From: Flavobacteriales bacterium | GTDB lineage: Bacteria > Bacteroidota > Bacteroidia > Flavobacteriales_E > Vicingaceae | Direction of reading: 5' to 3' | Length of the DNA stretch: 64,000 nt | NCBI GenBank assembly: GCA_905339165.1 | Contig: CAJPFH010000034.1 | Location: 18,719-82,718 of the forward strand | Shown here: positions 8,869 to 17,729 of the stretch, in pieces | Position numbering within the stretch: the first letter of the stretch is position 1 | How the letters are laid out: every line of letters starts with the position of its first letter | Notes under the pieces: model-generated | The model's database searches: none | Told to the model about the DNA's origin: nothing | The model's input: only the letters and a program-made list of their open reading frames with translations | Program-made: the position numbers and the translations under genes

Positions 8869-9648
8869 ATGCAAGAAATAAAAACTATATCGTTTATCGG
8901 ATCGGGAAATGTGGCAACCGCTTTAGCCATACATCTTTTTAAAAAAAAATATACCATCACTCAGATATACAGTAAAAACCTACACAATGCCAAAGTATTG
9001 GCAAAAAAAGTAAAAGCAAAAGCTACAAACCTTATAGAAGGCATGGCCGATGCCGACTTATGCATTGTTGCTCTTAAAGATGATGTAATAGAAACTGTAT
9101 CTAAAAAAATAAACAACAAAAACATTCCCATTGTACACACATCAGGAACAGTAAGCACAGAAGTATTTCATAAGAATAATTTTAAAACATTCGGCTGCTT
9201 TTATCCCTTGCAAACTTTTTCAAAAAAAAGCAAGTTGAGTGTAAGCAACTTTCCTATTTTGCTTGAAGCGAATGACACAAAATTCTACACAAAACTTGAA
9301 AAAATGGCATCGGCTGTTTCAACCAACAGGCTACGAGCCAATTCTCAGCAACGTCTAAACATACACCTTGCTGCCGTTTTTGCCTGCAATTTCACCAACT
9401 ACCTCTATTCGATTTCTGAAAATATTCTACAACAAAGCCATTTTAAAATAAACCTGCTTTACCCTCTCATTAAACAAACGGCTGAAAATACAAAAAAAGA
9501 AAAGGTCTTTACTTTGCAAACAGGACCAGCTATTCGTAAAGATTACAGTACTATAAAAAAACACCTTGAATTGCTTGAAAAAAACAAAAAAGCAAAAAAA
9601 ATATATCGTTTACTTACACAAGCTATACAAGAAAAAGCTACGGAATAA
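8869..9648 (+). CDS. Rossmann-fold plus DUF2520 protein
   Basis: 259 aa, cytoplasmic. The N-terminal NAD(P)-binding fold has SFIGSGNVATALAIHLFKK (residues 7-25), and the segment VALKDD / HTSGTVS resembles the F420- or ProC-type oxidoreductase family. The C-terminal helical half (about 130-255) fits DUF2520, which dimerises like the C-terminal domain of 6-phosphogluconate dehydrogenase relatives. No substrate is known for this family, so I give no reaction. It is seven bases from smpB, and its 3' end overlaps the convergent di-heme peroxidase gene by 11 bases. Confidence 0.85.
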   Translation: MQEIKTISFIGSGNVATALAIHLFKKKYTITQIYSKNLHNAKVLAKKVKAKATNLIEGMADADLCIVALKDDVIETVSKKINNKNIPIVHTSGTVSTEVFHKNNFKTFGCFYPLQTFSKKSKLSVSNFPILLEANDTKFYTKLEKMASAVSTNRLRANSQQRLNIHLAAVFACNFTNYLYSISENILQQSHFKINLLYPLIKQTAENTKKEKVFTLQTGPAIRKDYSTIKKHLELLEKNKKAKKIYRLLTQAIQEKATE

Positions 9649-10660
9649 AATTTTTATTGCTTAGGAATTCCTTATCACTTAAAGATTTTAAGAAGTGTAT
9701 CAAATCTTGTTTCTCTGTTTCGGAAATGTTAAACCCTTTTAGCAGTACACTTTTATTTACATGGTTCTTACCTCCCGAAGCATAGTGTGCTATTACCTCT
9801 TCTAATGAAGAAAAACTGCCATTGTGCATATAGGGAGAAGTGTATTCCGCGTTTCGCAGAGTAGGTACTTTAAATTTTCCTACATCGCTACTAAGGTTTG
9901 TTATTCTTGCTCTGCCTGCATCGGCATAAACAGTGTACAAACCATTGTTCTCAAAATGATTGTTCGTAAAATTAAAACCACTATGGCATTCCGAGCAGGC
10001 CAACGATTCAGAAAAAAATAATTTCATTCCTCGCTGTTCAGATGCGGAAAGGGCCGTTGTATCTCCTTGAAAATAATACTTATCGAAAGGCGAATTGCCG
10101 CTTATCAGTGTTCGCTGAAAAGCAGCAATAGAGCGTGTTATTCCAAAGGCATCGGGTTCTCTTTGGTATGCTTTTTTAAAAAGCGAAATGTATTTTTTAT
10201 TTTTCTTTAATCGTTCTATCACCAAATTCATATCCGAGTTCATTTCGTTATGGTCGGCAATTGGGGCTAATGCCTGAAGTTCCAGCGTTTCGGCACCTCC
10301 GTCAAACATCAACGAAAAAGCATACGCAATATTGGTTAACGTGGGGGTATTTCGTATACCCGTGCGATTTACTATGCCTTTACTCAGCTCCTGTCCATCG
10401 GTAAAAGCTAAATTTAATCGATGACAAGTGGCACAAGACACAGAAGAGTCGAGAGAAAGAATGGGATCGTAGAAGAGCGTTTTGCCCAACAACACTCTGC
10501 TCTCTGTAAGTTCATTATCGACCGGAATAAGAGGAAGAGGAAAACCTTTGGGTATGGTTAAATGATATTGATAATCCCCTTCAGATGCTATAAAAGTTTT
10601 TTTTTCGGCTGCTTTTTTACAAGCCGTAAATAAAATCAATATGGTTAATAAGCGTTTCAT
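9638..10660 (-). CDS. MauG/MbnH-like di-heme lipoprotein (cytochrome c peroxidase family)
   Basis: Periplasm-facing di-heme c protein, 340 aa, with a lipobox-like N-terminus (LILFTAC, Cys14). The heme sites are CATCH (76-80) and CSECH (222-226). Conserved family segments include LGKTLFYDPILS, FQRTLISGNSPFD and TPTLRN..YTSPYMHNGSFSSLEEVI. At the place where bacterial peroxidases have the inter-heme Trp in a FWDGR motif, this protein reads LMFDGG, with Phe119 43 residues after the first heme Cys. It lies three bases after an MbnP-like lipoprotein gene on the same strand. MbnH, a MauG relative, oxidises a Trp of MbnP to kynurenine, so this is the likely MbnH partner rather than a peroxide-detoxifying enzyme (inference). 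Confidence 0.88.
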   Translation of the reverse strand: MKRLLTILILFTACKKAAEKKTFIASEGDYQYHLTIPKGFPLPLIPVDNELTESRVLLGKTLFYDPILSLDSSVSCATCHRLNLAFTDGQELSKGIVNRTGIRNTPTLTNIAYAFSLMFDGGAETLELQALAPIADHNEMNSDMNLVIERLKKNKKYISLFKKAYQREPDAFGITRSIAAFQRTLISGNSPFDKYYFQGDTTALSASEQRGMKLFFSESLACSECHSGFNFTNNHFENNGLYTVYADAGRARITNLSSDVGKFKVPTLRNAEYTSPYMHNGSFSSLEEVIAHYASGGKNHVNKSVLLKGFNISETEKQDLIHFLKSLSDKEFLSNKNFIP

Positions 10661-10662
10661 GA

Positions 10663-11433
10663 TTAATACGTGCTCAGGCTAAGAGCATCGGCAAAATTAC
10701 CGGTAAACTTAAAAGCAGTAGGGTTGGTAGCATGCGTTGACGATTCGGTAACAAAATCTATAACACCATTTGAACCAAAGAAAATTTTGTCTATATCTAA
10801 CTTAATTTCTACGGTGGGTATTTGTTTTGTTTTTACCTGAAAAGAGGCGGTACTAAACTGAAGCGTGTTATACAATAAATCATCACCGGCATGGTAGGAG
10901 AATAATTTATTTAAATTGCCATCTCCGTTACCATCTCCTTTTCCATCTAACATAATAAAACGGTATTTAGTAGCCCATGTCCAATACGTATTTTGTAAAA
11001 CACTTAAAGGATGGGTAGCCGGAAAGGTAGAGGGATCTGATGCATTTTGCTGAGCATCTAAACCAAGTCCGAACGAAACTCCATGATAAGTTCCTATAGG
11101 TGCTTTTATTAAAAATTCGGCTCCGGCAGATTGGTTAAAGTTAACCAGTAAAACATCTTCTATTTTAACCGTTCCGCCCTGCAAAAAATGCAAATGAATA
11201 TTAGAGATATAAAATTTTAAAAGTTCTATTTTAATAGCTCTTCCTAATTGATCGTTTACTACCTGATTTAATGAAAAATGGTTTCCCGAATGATGAAACG
11301 ATGCCCTAAGCTTAATATAGGCCGGAATAAATGAAGCATTTCCCTCCCCCGTTGGTGGCTTTAGTTTCTTTTCGCACGAGGCGAAGAATAGCAGCAGTAA
11401 AAAAAACAAAAGAGCATTTTGAACTGTTTTCAT
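10663..11433 (-). CDS. MbnP-like copper-binding lipoprotein
   Basis: 256 aa. A signal peptide with lipobox (FFASC, Cys about 20) predicts an outer-membrane or periplasmic lipoprotein. The body fits the MbnP family: KIELLKFYISNIHL, then GTYHGVSFGLGLD, and the Trp-rich stretch NTYWTWATKYRFIMLDGK around residue 150-167, followed by a glycine/Asp-rich GDGNGDGN insert. MbnP binds copper and carries a kynurenine made from Trp by its di-heme partner MbnH. Here the partner is the next gene, three bases downstream, so the pair is an operon. It diverges from a second di-heme peroxidase across a 102-bp gap. Function in copper handling is inferred from the family. Confidence 0.8.
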   Translation of the reverse strand: MKTVQNALLFFLLLLFFASCEKKLKPPTGEGNASFIPAYIKLRASFHHSGNHFSLNQVVNDQLGRAIKIELLKFYISNIHLHFLQGGTVKIEDVLLVNFNQSAGAEFLIKAPIGTYHGVSFGLGLDAQQNASDPSTFPATHPLSVLQNTYWTWATKYRFIMLDGKGDGNGDGNLNKLFSYHAGDDLLYNTLQFSTASFQVKTKQIPTVEIKLDIDKIFFGSNGVIDFVTESSTHATNPTAFKFTGNFADALSLSTY

Positions 11434-11468
11434 GTATCACGAATTTAATTTTTTTAAACAAAATCTAT

Positions 11469-11476
11469 CAAAGTTA
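11469..11476 (-). promoter_or_regulatory. -7 promoter element of the MbnP operon
   Basis: On the minus strand TAACTTTG matches TAnnTTTG, 35 bases before the MbnP ATG. The 102-bp gap also has to hold the divergent promoter of the second di-heme gene, which I cannot place. Confidence 0.4.
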
Positions 11477-11535
11477 GAGAATTTAAATAAACTGATTTCT
11501 ATCATAAATATTCATGATTAATGTCTAAATGAAAA

Positions 11536-12672
11536 ATGATGCTTAACTTGGTGCTCGTGTACATAAAAAAAATTTACATACCCATTCTTTTGTTTGCAGT
11601 TCTTCTTATTATATGGCATTGCAAACCGGAAAAACCTAAACTAAATATTCCTTCTCCCCCATCGGCATGGGAATATAATTCCACTCCTTTTAATCTAAGT
11701 TACCCACAACATTTTCCTCCCATCAGTTTTCCAATAGATAATCCGCTTACTGAGCAAGGGATAGAATTAGGCCGAAAATTATTTTACGACCCCATTCTTT
11801 CAGGAGATGGTACTCAGTCCTGTGCCGATTGCCATAAGCAAGCCAATGCGTTTACCGATCCAGCTCCATTTAGTACCGGTATAGATGGACTTCTGGGAAA
11901 CAGAAACGCAATGACCATCATCAATTTAGCGTGGGCTCCTCACTCTTTGTTTTGGGACGGAAGAGCCACTTCTCTAGAACACCAAGCATTGGGTCCGGTT
12001 GTAAACCCCATTGAAATGCATAATACATGGAAAAATGCTGCAAATAAACTTAAATTACACCCGCAATATCCTAAACTGTTTTACGAGGCATTCGGAACGG
12101 CAAACATAGATTCTAACCTTGTAGTAAAAGCTATTGCACAATTTGAACGCACTTTAATTAGCGGAAACTCCCGTTTCGATAGATGGATTAAACAAGAAAT
12201 TATTCCCACCGCTCTCGAATTACAAGGCTTTAATTTATTCATTACCGACCGTAACGTAAATGCCGGAATTTCGGGAGCTGACTGCTTTCACTGCCACCCC
12301 CACTCTAACGGAATGTTTACCGATTTTTTATTACACAACAACGGATTAGATAACGAACCTTTTGCCGATAAAGGACTAGGAGAGCTTACCGGAAACCCTT
12401 CGGATGTTGGAAAATTCAGAACACCCACTTTGCGTAATTGGGCATTTTCTGCTCCTTACATGCACGATAGCCGTTTCCAAACCATAGACGAGGTTATTGA
12501 TTTTTACAGTTCCGGATTGAAACATTCTTCTACCATTGACCCTCTTATGAAAAACATCAACGACAATGGAGTTCAGCTTAGTCCTCAAGAGAAACAAGCG
12601 TTAAAAGCCTTTCTAATGATGTTGAATGACACCTCTTTTGTAACCAATCCTAGTTTTTCTAAACCCGATTAA
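11536..12672 (+). CDS. Di-heme cytochrome c peroxidase family protein
   Basis: 378 aa, exported. The N-terminal hydrophobic stretch (about residues 13-28, ending LIIWHC) suggests a lipoprotein signal with Cys29; start choice among the first Met residues is uncertain. Heme motifs are CADCH (96-100) and CFHCH (250-254). Unlike the neighbouring paralogue it keeps Trp140 in FWDGRATSLEHQALGP, the inter-heme Trp of peroxidases. Other conserved parts are LGRKLFYDPILS, RTLISGNSRFD and TPTLRNWAFSAPYMHD. It diverges from the MbnP/MbnH-like pair and may act with it. Peroxide reduction or a protein-modifying MauG role are both possible. Confidence 0.88.
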   Translation: MMLNLVLVYIKKIYIPILLFAVLLIIWHCKPEKPKLNIPSPPSAWEYNSTPFNLSYPQHFPPISFPIDNPLTEQGIELGRKLFYDPILSGDGTQSCADCHKQANAFTDPAPFSTGIDGLLGNRNAMTIINLAWAPHSLFWDGRATSLEHQALGPVVNPIEMHNTWKNAANKLKLHPQYPKLFYEAFGTANIDSNLVVKAIAQFERTLISGNSRFDRWIKQEIIPTALELQGFNLFITDRNVNAGISGADCFHCHPHSNGMFTDFLLHNNGLDNEPFADKGLGELTGNPSDVGKFRTPTLRNWAFSAPYMHDSRFQTIDEVIDFYSSGLKHSSTIDPLMKNINDNGVQLSPQEKQALKAFLMMLNDTSFVTNPSFSKPD

Positions 12673-12712
12673 ACCAGCAGATGGTAGACTTTCTGTCCCA
12701 AAATGAAACACC

Positions 12713-13828
12713 TTATTTCAGATACCTAAAATCTTGGTTGTTTTTAATATTTTGAAGTGCGTGATAAATTAATTTAATTACACTTTCTACGTCTTCTTTA
12801 TGCACCATTTCTACGGTAGTGTGCATATATCGAAGCGGCAACGAGATAAGAGCCGAAGCAACGCCTCCGGTGGCATAGGCGAACGCATCGGTGTCTGTGC
12901 CTGTAGCTCTGGAAGCGGCTGCCCGCTGAAAAGATATTTTATTTTTATTGGCTGTTTCAATAATTAACCTCAGTAAATTATTCTGAACCGCGGGACCATA
13001 TGTTAACACCGGACCTTTTCCACAATAATTATCGCCTTGTTCCACTTTATTAATAAGTGGTGTTTGTGTATCATGGCAAACATCAGTACAAATGGCTACG
13101 TTTGGTTTTATGGTTTGCACAATCATTTCAGCTCCTCGTAAACCCACCTCTTCCTGAACTGAGTTAGTAATGTACAAACCAAAAGGTAATTTAATTTTAT
13201 TTTCTTTGAGCAACCGAGCTACCTGTGCTATCATAAATCCACCCATGCGGTTGTCTAAGGCTCTACCTACATAGTAGCGGTTGTTCAGCACCATAAATTC
13301 ATCTTCGTAAGTAATTACACAACCTACATGAATTCCTAATTTTTCTACCTCTTCGCGAGAGGTGCATCCACAATCTAAAAAAATATTATTTAACTGGGGA
13401 GTTTCCTCTTTAGCTGAACGGGTATGGATGGCAGGCCAACCAAATACGGCTTTAACAATACCTTTTTCGGTATGAATATTAACTCGTTTAGAAGGTGCTA
13501 TTTGGTGATCGGAGCCTCCATTTCGCCTTAAATAAATAAATCCCTTTTCGTTAATATAATGCACAAACCACGATATCTCATCGGCATGAGCTTCGATTAC
13601 TACTTTGTAGGAGGCCTTGGGGTTTATTACTCCCACCACCGAACCGTAGGTATCTACAAAATGCTCGTCAACATAAGGCTTTATATAGTCTAACCAAATT
13701 TTTTGCCCATCTGATTCAAACCCTGTGGGCGATGGATTATTTATATATTTTTCTAAAAAATTAAGAGACTTGGTATCTAATATGCTTTTGTCTTTTTTTT
13801 CGATTTTTTTATTTTTTTTTGCACTCAT
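12713..13828 (-). CDS. M42-family metallo-aminopeptidase
   Basis: Cytoplasmic, co-catalytic dinuclear metal peptidase of the FrvX/TET type that trims peptides. 371 aa. Metal ligands visible are His81 in EAHADEISWF, Asp in GRALDNRMGG, the Glu pair in NSVQEEVGLRGAE, Asp in CTDVCHDT and His in RYMHTTVEM. The first 18 residues are very Lys-rich (eight A/T-rich codons) and precede the family's normal start, so the true start may be internal, but no better ATG is seen nearby. Single gene on the minus strand, convergent with the di-heme peroxidase. Confidence 0.92.
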   Translation of the reverse strand: MSAKKNKKIEKKDKSILDTKSLNFLEKYINNPSPTGFESDGQKIWLDYIKPYVDEHFVDTYGSVVGVINPKASYKVVIEAHADEISWFVHYINEKGFIYLRRNGGSDHQIAPSKRVNIHTEKGIVKAVFGWPAIHTRSAKEETPQLNNIFLDCGCTSREEVEKLGIHVGCVITYEDEFMVLNNRYYVGRALDNRMGGFMIAQVARLLKENKIKLPFGLYITNSVQEEVGLRGAEMIVQTIKPNVAICTDVCHDTQTPLINKVEQGDNYCGKGPVLTYGPAVQNNLLRLIIETANKNKISFQRAAASRATGTDTDAFAYATGGVASALISLPLRYMHTTVEMVHKEDVESVIKLIYHALQNIKNNQDFRYLK

Positions 13829-13980
13829 GCTTCTTTATTTTATTGAGCGAAGGTAGAAAAAAATAAATGTAATTAAATATATTTTAGACGGGTATGGCAA
13901 GACCTTTGATGAAGGAAGAAAAAACATTCCTTATAAAATATATTTTTTTGTAACTTGTGCCATGTTTTAAAAACCATTAT

Positions 13981-15051
13981 ATGCGTAAAAAAATTATTTT
14001 AACCTCTCTTCTTTTTAGTACTATTATTTATTCATCGGCACAAAAAGGCGATGTAATTATTGGCGATTCTACCATTATAAGTAATGCTCAAGCCATGGAA
14101 GCATACAATAAAGCCATAGAATTTTACAATGCCCAAAACTATAATAGTGCATTAGATTTCTTTAACCAAGCCATCTCTCTCGCTCCTGAATTCCACCAGG
14201 CATACTATAACAGAGGAGTAATTAAGTTGGAAAAATCAAATACCGATGAAGCGATTAGTGACTTAAACAAAGCCATACAACTAAACAAAGAAACCAATGC
14301 CACCTATTATTTTATGCGAGGTAAAGCACTCTACCTAAAAAATGATTTTTTAACCTCCATAGAAGACCTTAACAAATCAATACTTACCAGCCCAAGCAAT
14401 GCATTTGCTTTTTATTACAGAGGAAATGTACATTTTGAATTAGGAAACTTCGATGATGCCTTGTTTGACTTTAATGAAGCTCTAAAATTAAAACCCGATT
14501 ATGCCTATGCTTACAATGACAGAGGAAGTACCAAAAAACAAAAAGAAGACTACAACGGAGCCATAAACGATTACCAAAAAGCACTGAATCTAGACCCTAA
14601 GCTCTCGTTTGTTTACAACAATATGGGAAGTGCCTACCGGAAATTAGGAAAAAACAAAGAGGCCATTCAAAACTACAACGAAGCCATTAAACTAAAACCT
14701 GATTATTACATAGCCTACAACAACAGAGGTTCGGCTAAGTTAGAAATGGGCGATTTTAAAGGAGCTATTCAGGATTTTGAAAAAGTAATTCAAATAAATA
14801 AAGAGTACGCCTTTGCCTACAACAACATTGCCATTGCAAAATATAAATTAAAAGATTACAAAGGCTCTGTAGAAGCCTGCACCAAAGCCATTGCAATTGA
14901 CCGAGAATATGCAGCCGCCTACTTAAACAGAGGCATTGCAAAGGAAATGTTACGAGATGACAAAGGGGCCTGCGAAGACTGGAACAAAGCGTACGAATAT
15001 GGTGCACTTAAAAATGCCAAACTTTTTGTAGAACAAAGCTGCAATGAATAA
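13981..15051 (+). CDS. Secreted TPR-repeat protein
   Basis: 356 aa. I take the ATG at 13981 because it gives a clean signal peptide (residues 1-19, ending SSAQ); an upstream GTG at 13957 would add eight non-conserved residues. The mature part is about nine tandem tetratricopeptide repeats in the form AxYNRGxxKxxxxDxxGAIxDxxKAIxLxP from residue 25 to 330, then a short tail with two Cys. TPR solenoids bind protein partners; the partner is unknown. It is 42 bases upstream of a PorE-like OmpA gene that also has TPRs and may share its operon, suggesting an envelope assembly role (inference). Confidence 0.85.
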   Translation: MRKKIILTSLLFSTIIYSSAQKGDVIIGDSTIISNAQAMEAYNKAIEFYNAQNYNSALDFFNQAISLAPEFHQAYYNRGVIKLEKSNTDEAISDLNKAIQLNKETNATYYFMRGKALYLKNDFLTSIEDLNKSILTSPSNAFAFYYRGNVHFELGNFDDALFDFNEALKLKPDYAYAYNDRGSTKKQKEDYNGAINDYQKALNLDPKLSFVYNNMGSAYRKLGKNKEAIQNYNEAIKLKPDYYIAYNNRGSAKLEMGDFKGAIQDFEKVIQINKEYAFAYNNIAIAKYKLKDYKGSVEACTKAIAIDREYAAAYLNRGIAKEMLRDDKGACEDWNKAYEYGALKNAKLFVEQSCNE

Positions 15052-15093
15052 AAATAACTTTATCACTTCAACGAACGATTAACTTTTACTCAG

Positions 15094-17187
15094 ATGAAAA
15101 AAATTTATACACTCATTACCCTCTATTTTATCACTTCCTTTATAACAAAAGCTCAGGATATTCCTTTTGAGAAAAGCTACTTTAAAGAGCGTAAAGATGA
15201 ATTTAAAGAAGCAAAATCGGCTTTAGATGAGGCTAACACACTATACGAACAAGGTTATCAGGCCTACAAAGTAGCCCTTTCGCTTTTTCTGAAAGCTCAG
15301 AATTTTAACCCCAACAACGCTGAAGTAAACTACAAAGTAGGCAAGTGTTATTTATACTCCAGTTACAAAACAAAAGCCACTCCCTATTTAGAAAAAGCAT
15401 TAGAATTAAACCCAAATGTAGCACAAGATGTTCGCTACTTTCTTGGTCGTGCCTATCACTTAGAAAAACAATGGGATAAAGCTATTTCCGAATACAAAAA
15501 ATACAGAAACACCATTAGCGGCATAAATGCCCCTGAACGCTTTACTGAAGTAGATAAACGCATTGAAGAATGTGGCTATGGCAAAAAATATGAAGAGAAA
15601 ACAGATGACCGTGTTTTTATTGATAACATCGGAAAAGATATAAATACCGATGGTCCTGAATATGGTGCCATTATTTCGGCCGATGAATCTATGATGATTT
15701 TTACTTCCAGAAGACCTAATACAACCGGAGGACAACAAGACCCTTTCATCAATGAATACTTTGAAGATATTTACATTGCTTACAAAGAAAAAGGAAAATG
15801 GCTGCCTGCACAAAACATTGGCAAACCCGTAAATACCGAAGGGCACGATGCATCGGTAGCCCTTGCTCCCGATGGACAGAAATTAATTATTTATATTGAC
15901 GATAAAGGAGACGGCAATTTATACGAATGTCGATTAGAAGGAGCGACATGGTCTAAACCAAAAAAACTCGATAATAACACCATTAACACAAAAGAACATG
16001 AATCATCAGCTTCGTATGCAGCCGATGGAAAAACACTTTATTTTGTAAGTAACCGCCAAGGCGGATTAGGAGGTAGAGATATTTGGTATTCGAGATGGGA
16101 CGATAAAAACCAAAAATGGGGAGCCGCCACCAATATGGGAGCCACCATTAACACGAAATACAACGAAGAAAGTGTAGTCATTCACCCCGATGGAAAAACG
16201 CTTTACTTTAGTTCCGAAGGGCACAGCAGTTCTGGCGGATACGATATCTTTAAATCAGAACTAAAAAACGGTTCTTGGCAAAAACCTGAAAATATTGGCT
16301 ACCCTATTAATACCCCCGATGACGATGTATTCTTTGTTATTTCGGGCAGTGGCCGTAGAGGGTACTACTCGTCTGTAAAAAAAGACACTTATGGCGAAAA
16401 AGATGTTTATGTGATTACTTTTCTTGGACCCGAAAAACCCTACTTACTAAGCAACGAAGATAATTTACTTGCCAGCAGAACCGCTCCGGTAACCGAAAAA
16501 ATAATAGAAAAACCGGTAGAATCCTCTTCTAAAAAAATTACCATTCTTAAAGGGGCCATAAAAGAAATGGGCTCGCTTAAACCTATCAAAGCCGAAATAG
16601 AACTAATCGATGTGGAAGAGAATACCATCCTCGCCACCTTCGAATCCAACTCTTCTTCCGGAAAATACTTAGTATCCCTCCCTTCCGGAAAAAACTACGG
16701 ATTAGCCGTAAAAGCCGAAGGATACCTTTTCCATTCCGAAAATTTTAATATTCCTGATGACCACGCTTTTAAAGAAATTGAAAAAGATATTCTACTTCAA
16801 AAACTAGAGGTGGGAAGTAAAATTATTCTCAAAAACATTTTTTACGATTACAATAAAGCTACACTTCGCCCCTCTTCAATGAACGAACTAGACCGACTGT
16901 ACAACCTGTTGGTTAAAAACCCTTCCTTAAAAGTTGAGCTTTCTGCCCATACCGACTCCAGAGGAGGCGATGCATACAACAATAAATTATCGGAGGAAAG
17001 AGCCCAATCTTGTGTAGATTACCTCACTCAAAAAGGTATAAGCAAAGACCGCCTTATTGCCAAAGGATACGGTAAACAACAACTACTGATAAGTGATGCT
17101 CAAATAGCCAAAATAAAATCGGAAGAAGAAAAGGAAGAAGCCCATCAACAAAACCGAAGAACAGAATTTAAAATATTATCAAAATAA
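15094..17187 (+). CDS. PorE-like OmpA-family protein (TPR, beta-propeller, CRD, OmpA)
   Basis: 697 aa. Signal peptide (1-20), TPRs (about 40-150), WD40/PD40-like propeller repeats (about 180-450, with repeated DGKTLYFVSNRQGGLGGRDIW-type units), carboxypeptidase-regulatory-like domain (about 485-570), and a C-terminal OmpA peptidoglycan-binding domain (about 585-697, HTDSRG and NNKLSEERAQ). This domain order is that of PorE, the type IX secretion protein that ties the secretion complex to peptidoglycan. Bacteroidota genomes hold several paralogues, so T9SS function is not proven. A second gene of the same architecture lies at 20509, and no PorP/SprF gene is adjacent. LRR gene follows after 14 bases. 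Confidence 0.88.
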   Translation: MKKIYTLITLYFITSFITKAQDIPFEKSYFKERKDEFKEAKSALDEANTLYEQGYQAYKVALSLFLKAQNFNPNNAEVNYKVGKCYLYSSYKTKATPYLEKALELNPNVAQDVRYFLGRAYHLEKQWDKAISEYKKYRNTISGINAPERFTEVDKRIEECGYGKKYEEKTDDRVFIDNIGKDINTDGPEYGAIISADESMMIFTSRRPNTTGGQQDPFINEYFEDIYIAYKEKGKWLPAQNIGKPVNTEGHDASVALAPDGQKLIIYIDDKGDGNLYECRLEGATWSKPKKLDNNTINTKEHESSASYAADGKTLYFVSNRQGGLGGRDIWYSRWDDKNQKWGAATNMGATINTKYNEESVVIHPDGKTLYFSSEGHSSSGGYDIFKSELKNGSWQKPENIGYPINTPDDDVFFVISGSGRRGYYSSVKKDTYGEKDVYVITFLGPEKPYLLSNEDNLLASRTAPVTEKIIEKPVESSSKKITILKGAIKEMGSLKPIKAEIELIDVEENTILATFESNSSSGKYLVSLPSGKNYGLAVKAEGYLFHSENFNIPDDHAFKEIEKDILLQKLEVGSKIILKNIFYDYNKATLRPSSMNELDRLYNLLVKNPSLKVELSAHTDSRGGDAYNNKLSEERAQSCVDYLTQKGISKDRLIAKGYGKQQLLISDAQIAKIKSEEEKEEAHQQNRRTEFKILSK

Positions 17188-17201
17188 AAACTACAACCAT
17201 T

Positions 17202-17627
17202 ATGAAAAAAATCACCACCACTTTATTTGCTCTGTTTATAAGCATTTCAGCTTTTTCTCAAACCTTTAAAGTGTATAGTTATTGGGACGAAGCCATGAAA
17301 GAACCCGAAAAAGTACAACACCTCGATTTATCGTTAAAGCAACTAAAAACTCTTCCTGCCGAAATTGAAAAATTTGTGAACCTCGAAATTCTAGAACTTT
17401 CTTTTAACCACCTTACCGATCTCCCTGCCGAACTGGCAAAACTTCAGAAGCTTCGTGTGCTAGACCTTTCAGGATGCCGAAGAATGAAAAATATTCCACC
17501 GGTTGTAAAAGAAATTCCAAATCTGAAAGAATTAAAAATTTTGGAAATTCCGGAATGGAATACCGCAAAAATAGAAGCCATTGTAAAAGAATATTCTCAT
17601 CTTAAAGTAATTACTAAAGAAGAATAA
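17202..17627 (+). CDS. Small secreted leucine-rich-repeat protein
   Basis: 141 aa. Signal peptide (1-19, ending SAFSQ). The rest is about four LRR units, seen as LKTLPAEIEKFVNLEILELSFN, LTDLPAELAKLQKLRVLDLSG and following. The repeat type is that of Bacteroidota bacterial LRRs with 23-residue units. No catalytic domain. It follows the PorE-like gene by 14 bases and is probably translated from the same mRNA. A role in protein binding at the envelope is inferred; nothing more specific can be said. Confidence 0.82.
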   Translation: MKKITTTLFALFISISAFSQTFKVYSYWDEAMKEPEKVQHLDLSLKQLKTLPAEIEKFVNLEILELSFNHLTDLPAELAKLQKLRVLDLSGCRRMKNIPPVVKEIPNLKELKILEIPEWNTAKIEAIVKEYSHLKVITKEE

Positions 17628-17643
17628 TTTTTTTATTCCATTT

Positions 17644-17658
17644 ATGCAATGATTGCAT
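17644..17658. promoter_or_regulatory. 15-bp palindrome upstream of the AsmA-like gene
   Basis: ATGCAAT-G-ATTGCAT is a perfect 7+7 inverted repeat around one base, 72 bases before the AsmA-like ATG and 16 bases after the LRR gene stop. It looks like a dimeric-regulator site; no terminator-type T-run follows. Confidence 0.3.
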
Positions 17659-17729
17659 CTAAAGAATAGTTTTACACACTTTACATGATAGCCCTTAATT
17701 TTTATAATTTCGTATCTTAATTATTTTTT

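Noticed and set aside
13829..13950. AT-rich inverted AAATATATTTTA / TAAAATATATTT segments
   Set aside because: The match is in low-complexity AT sequence with over 50 bases between the arms and is likely chance.
13957..13980. GTG start eight codons upstream for the TPR protein
   Set aside because: The ATG at 13981 gives a normal signal peptide; the extra residues are polar and would spoil it.
15460..15846. 128-aa minus-strand frame inside the PorE-like gene
   Set aside because: Phase shadow of a strongly supported coding region, with low-complexity Phe/Ile composition.
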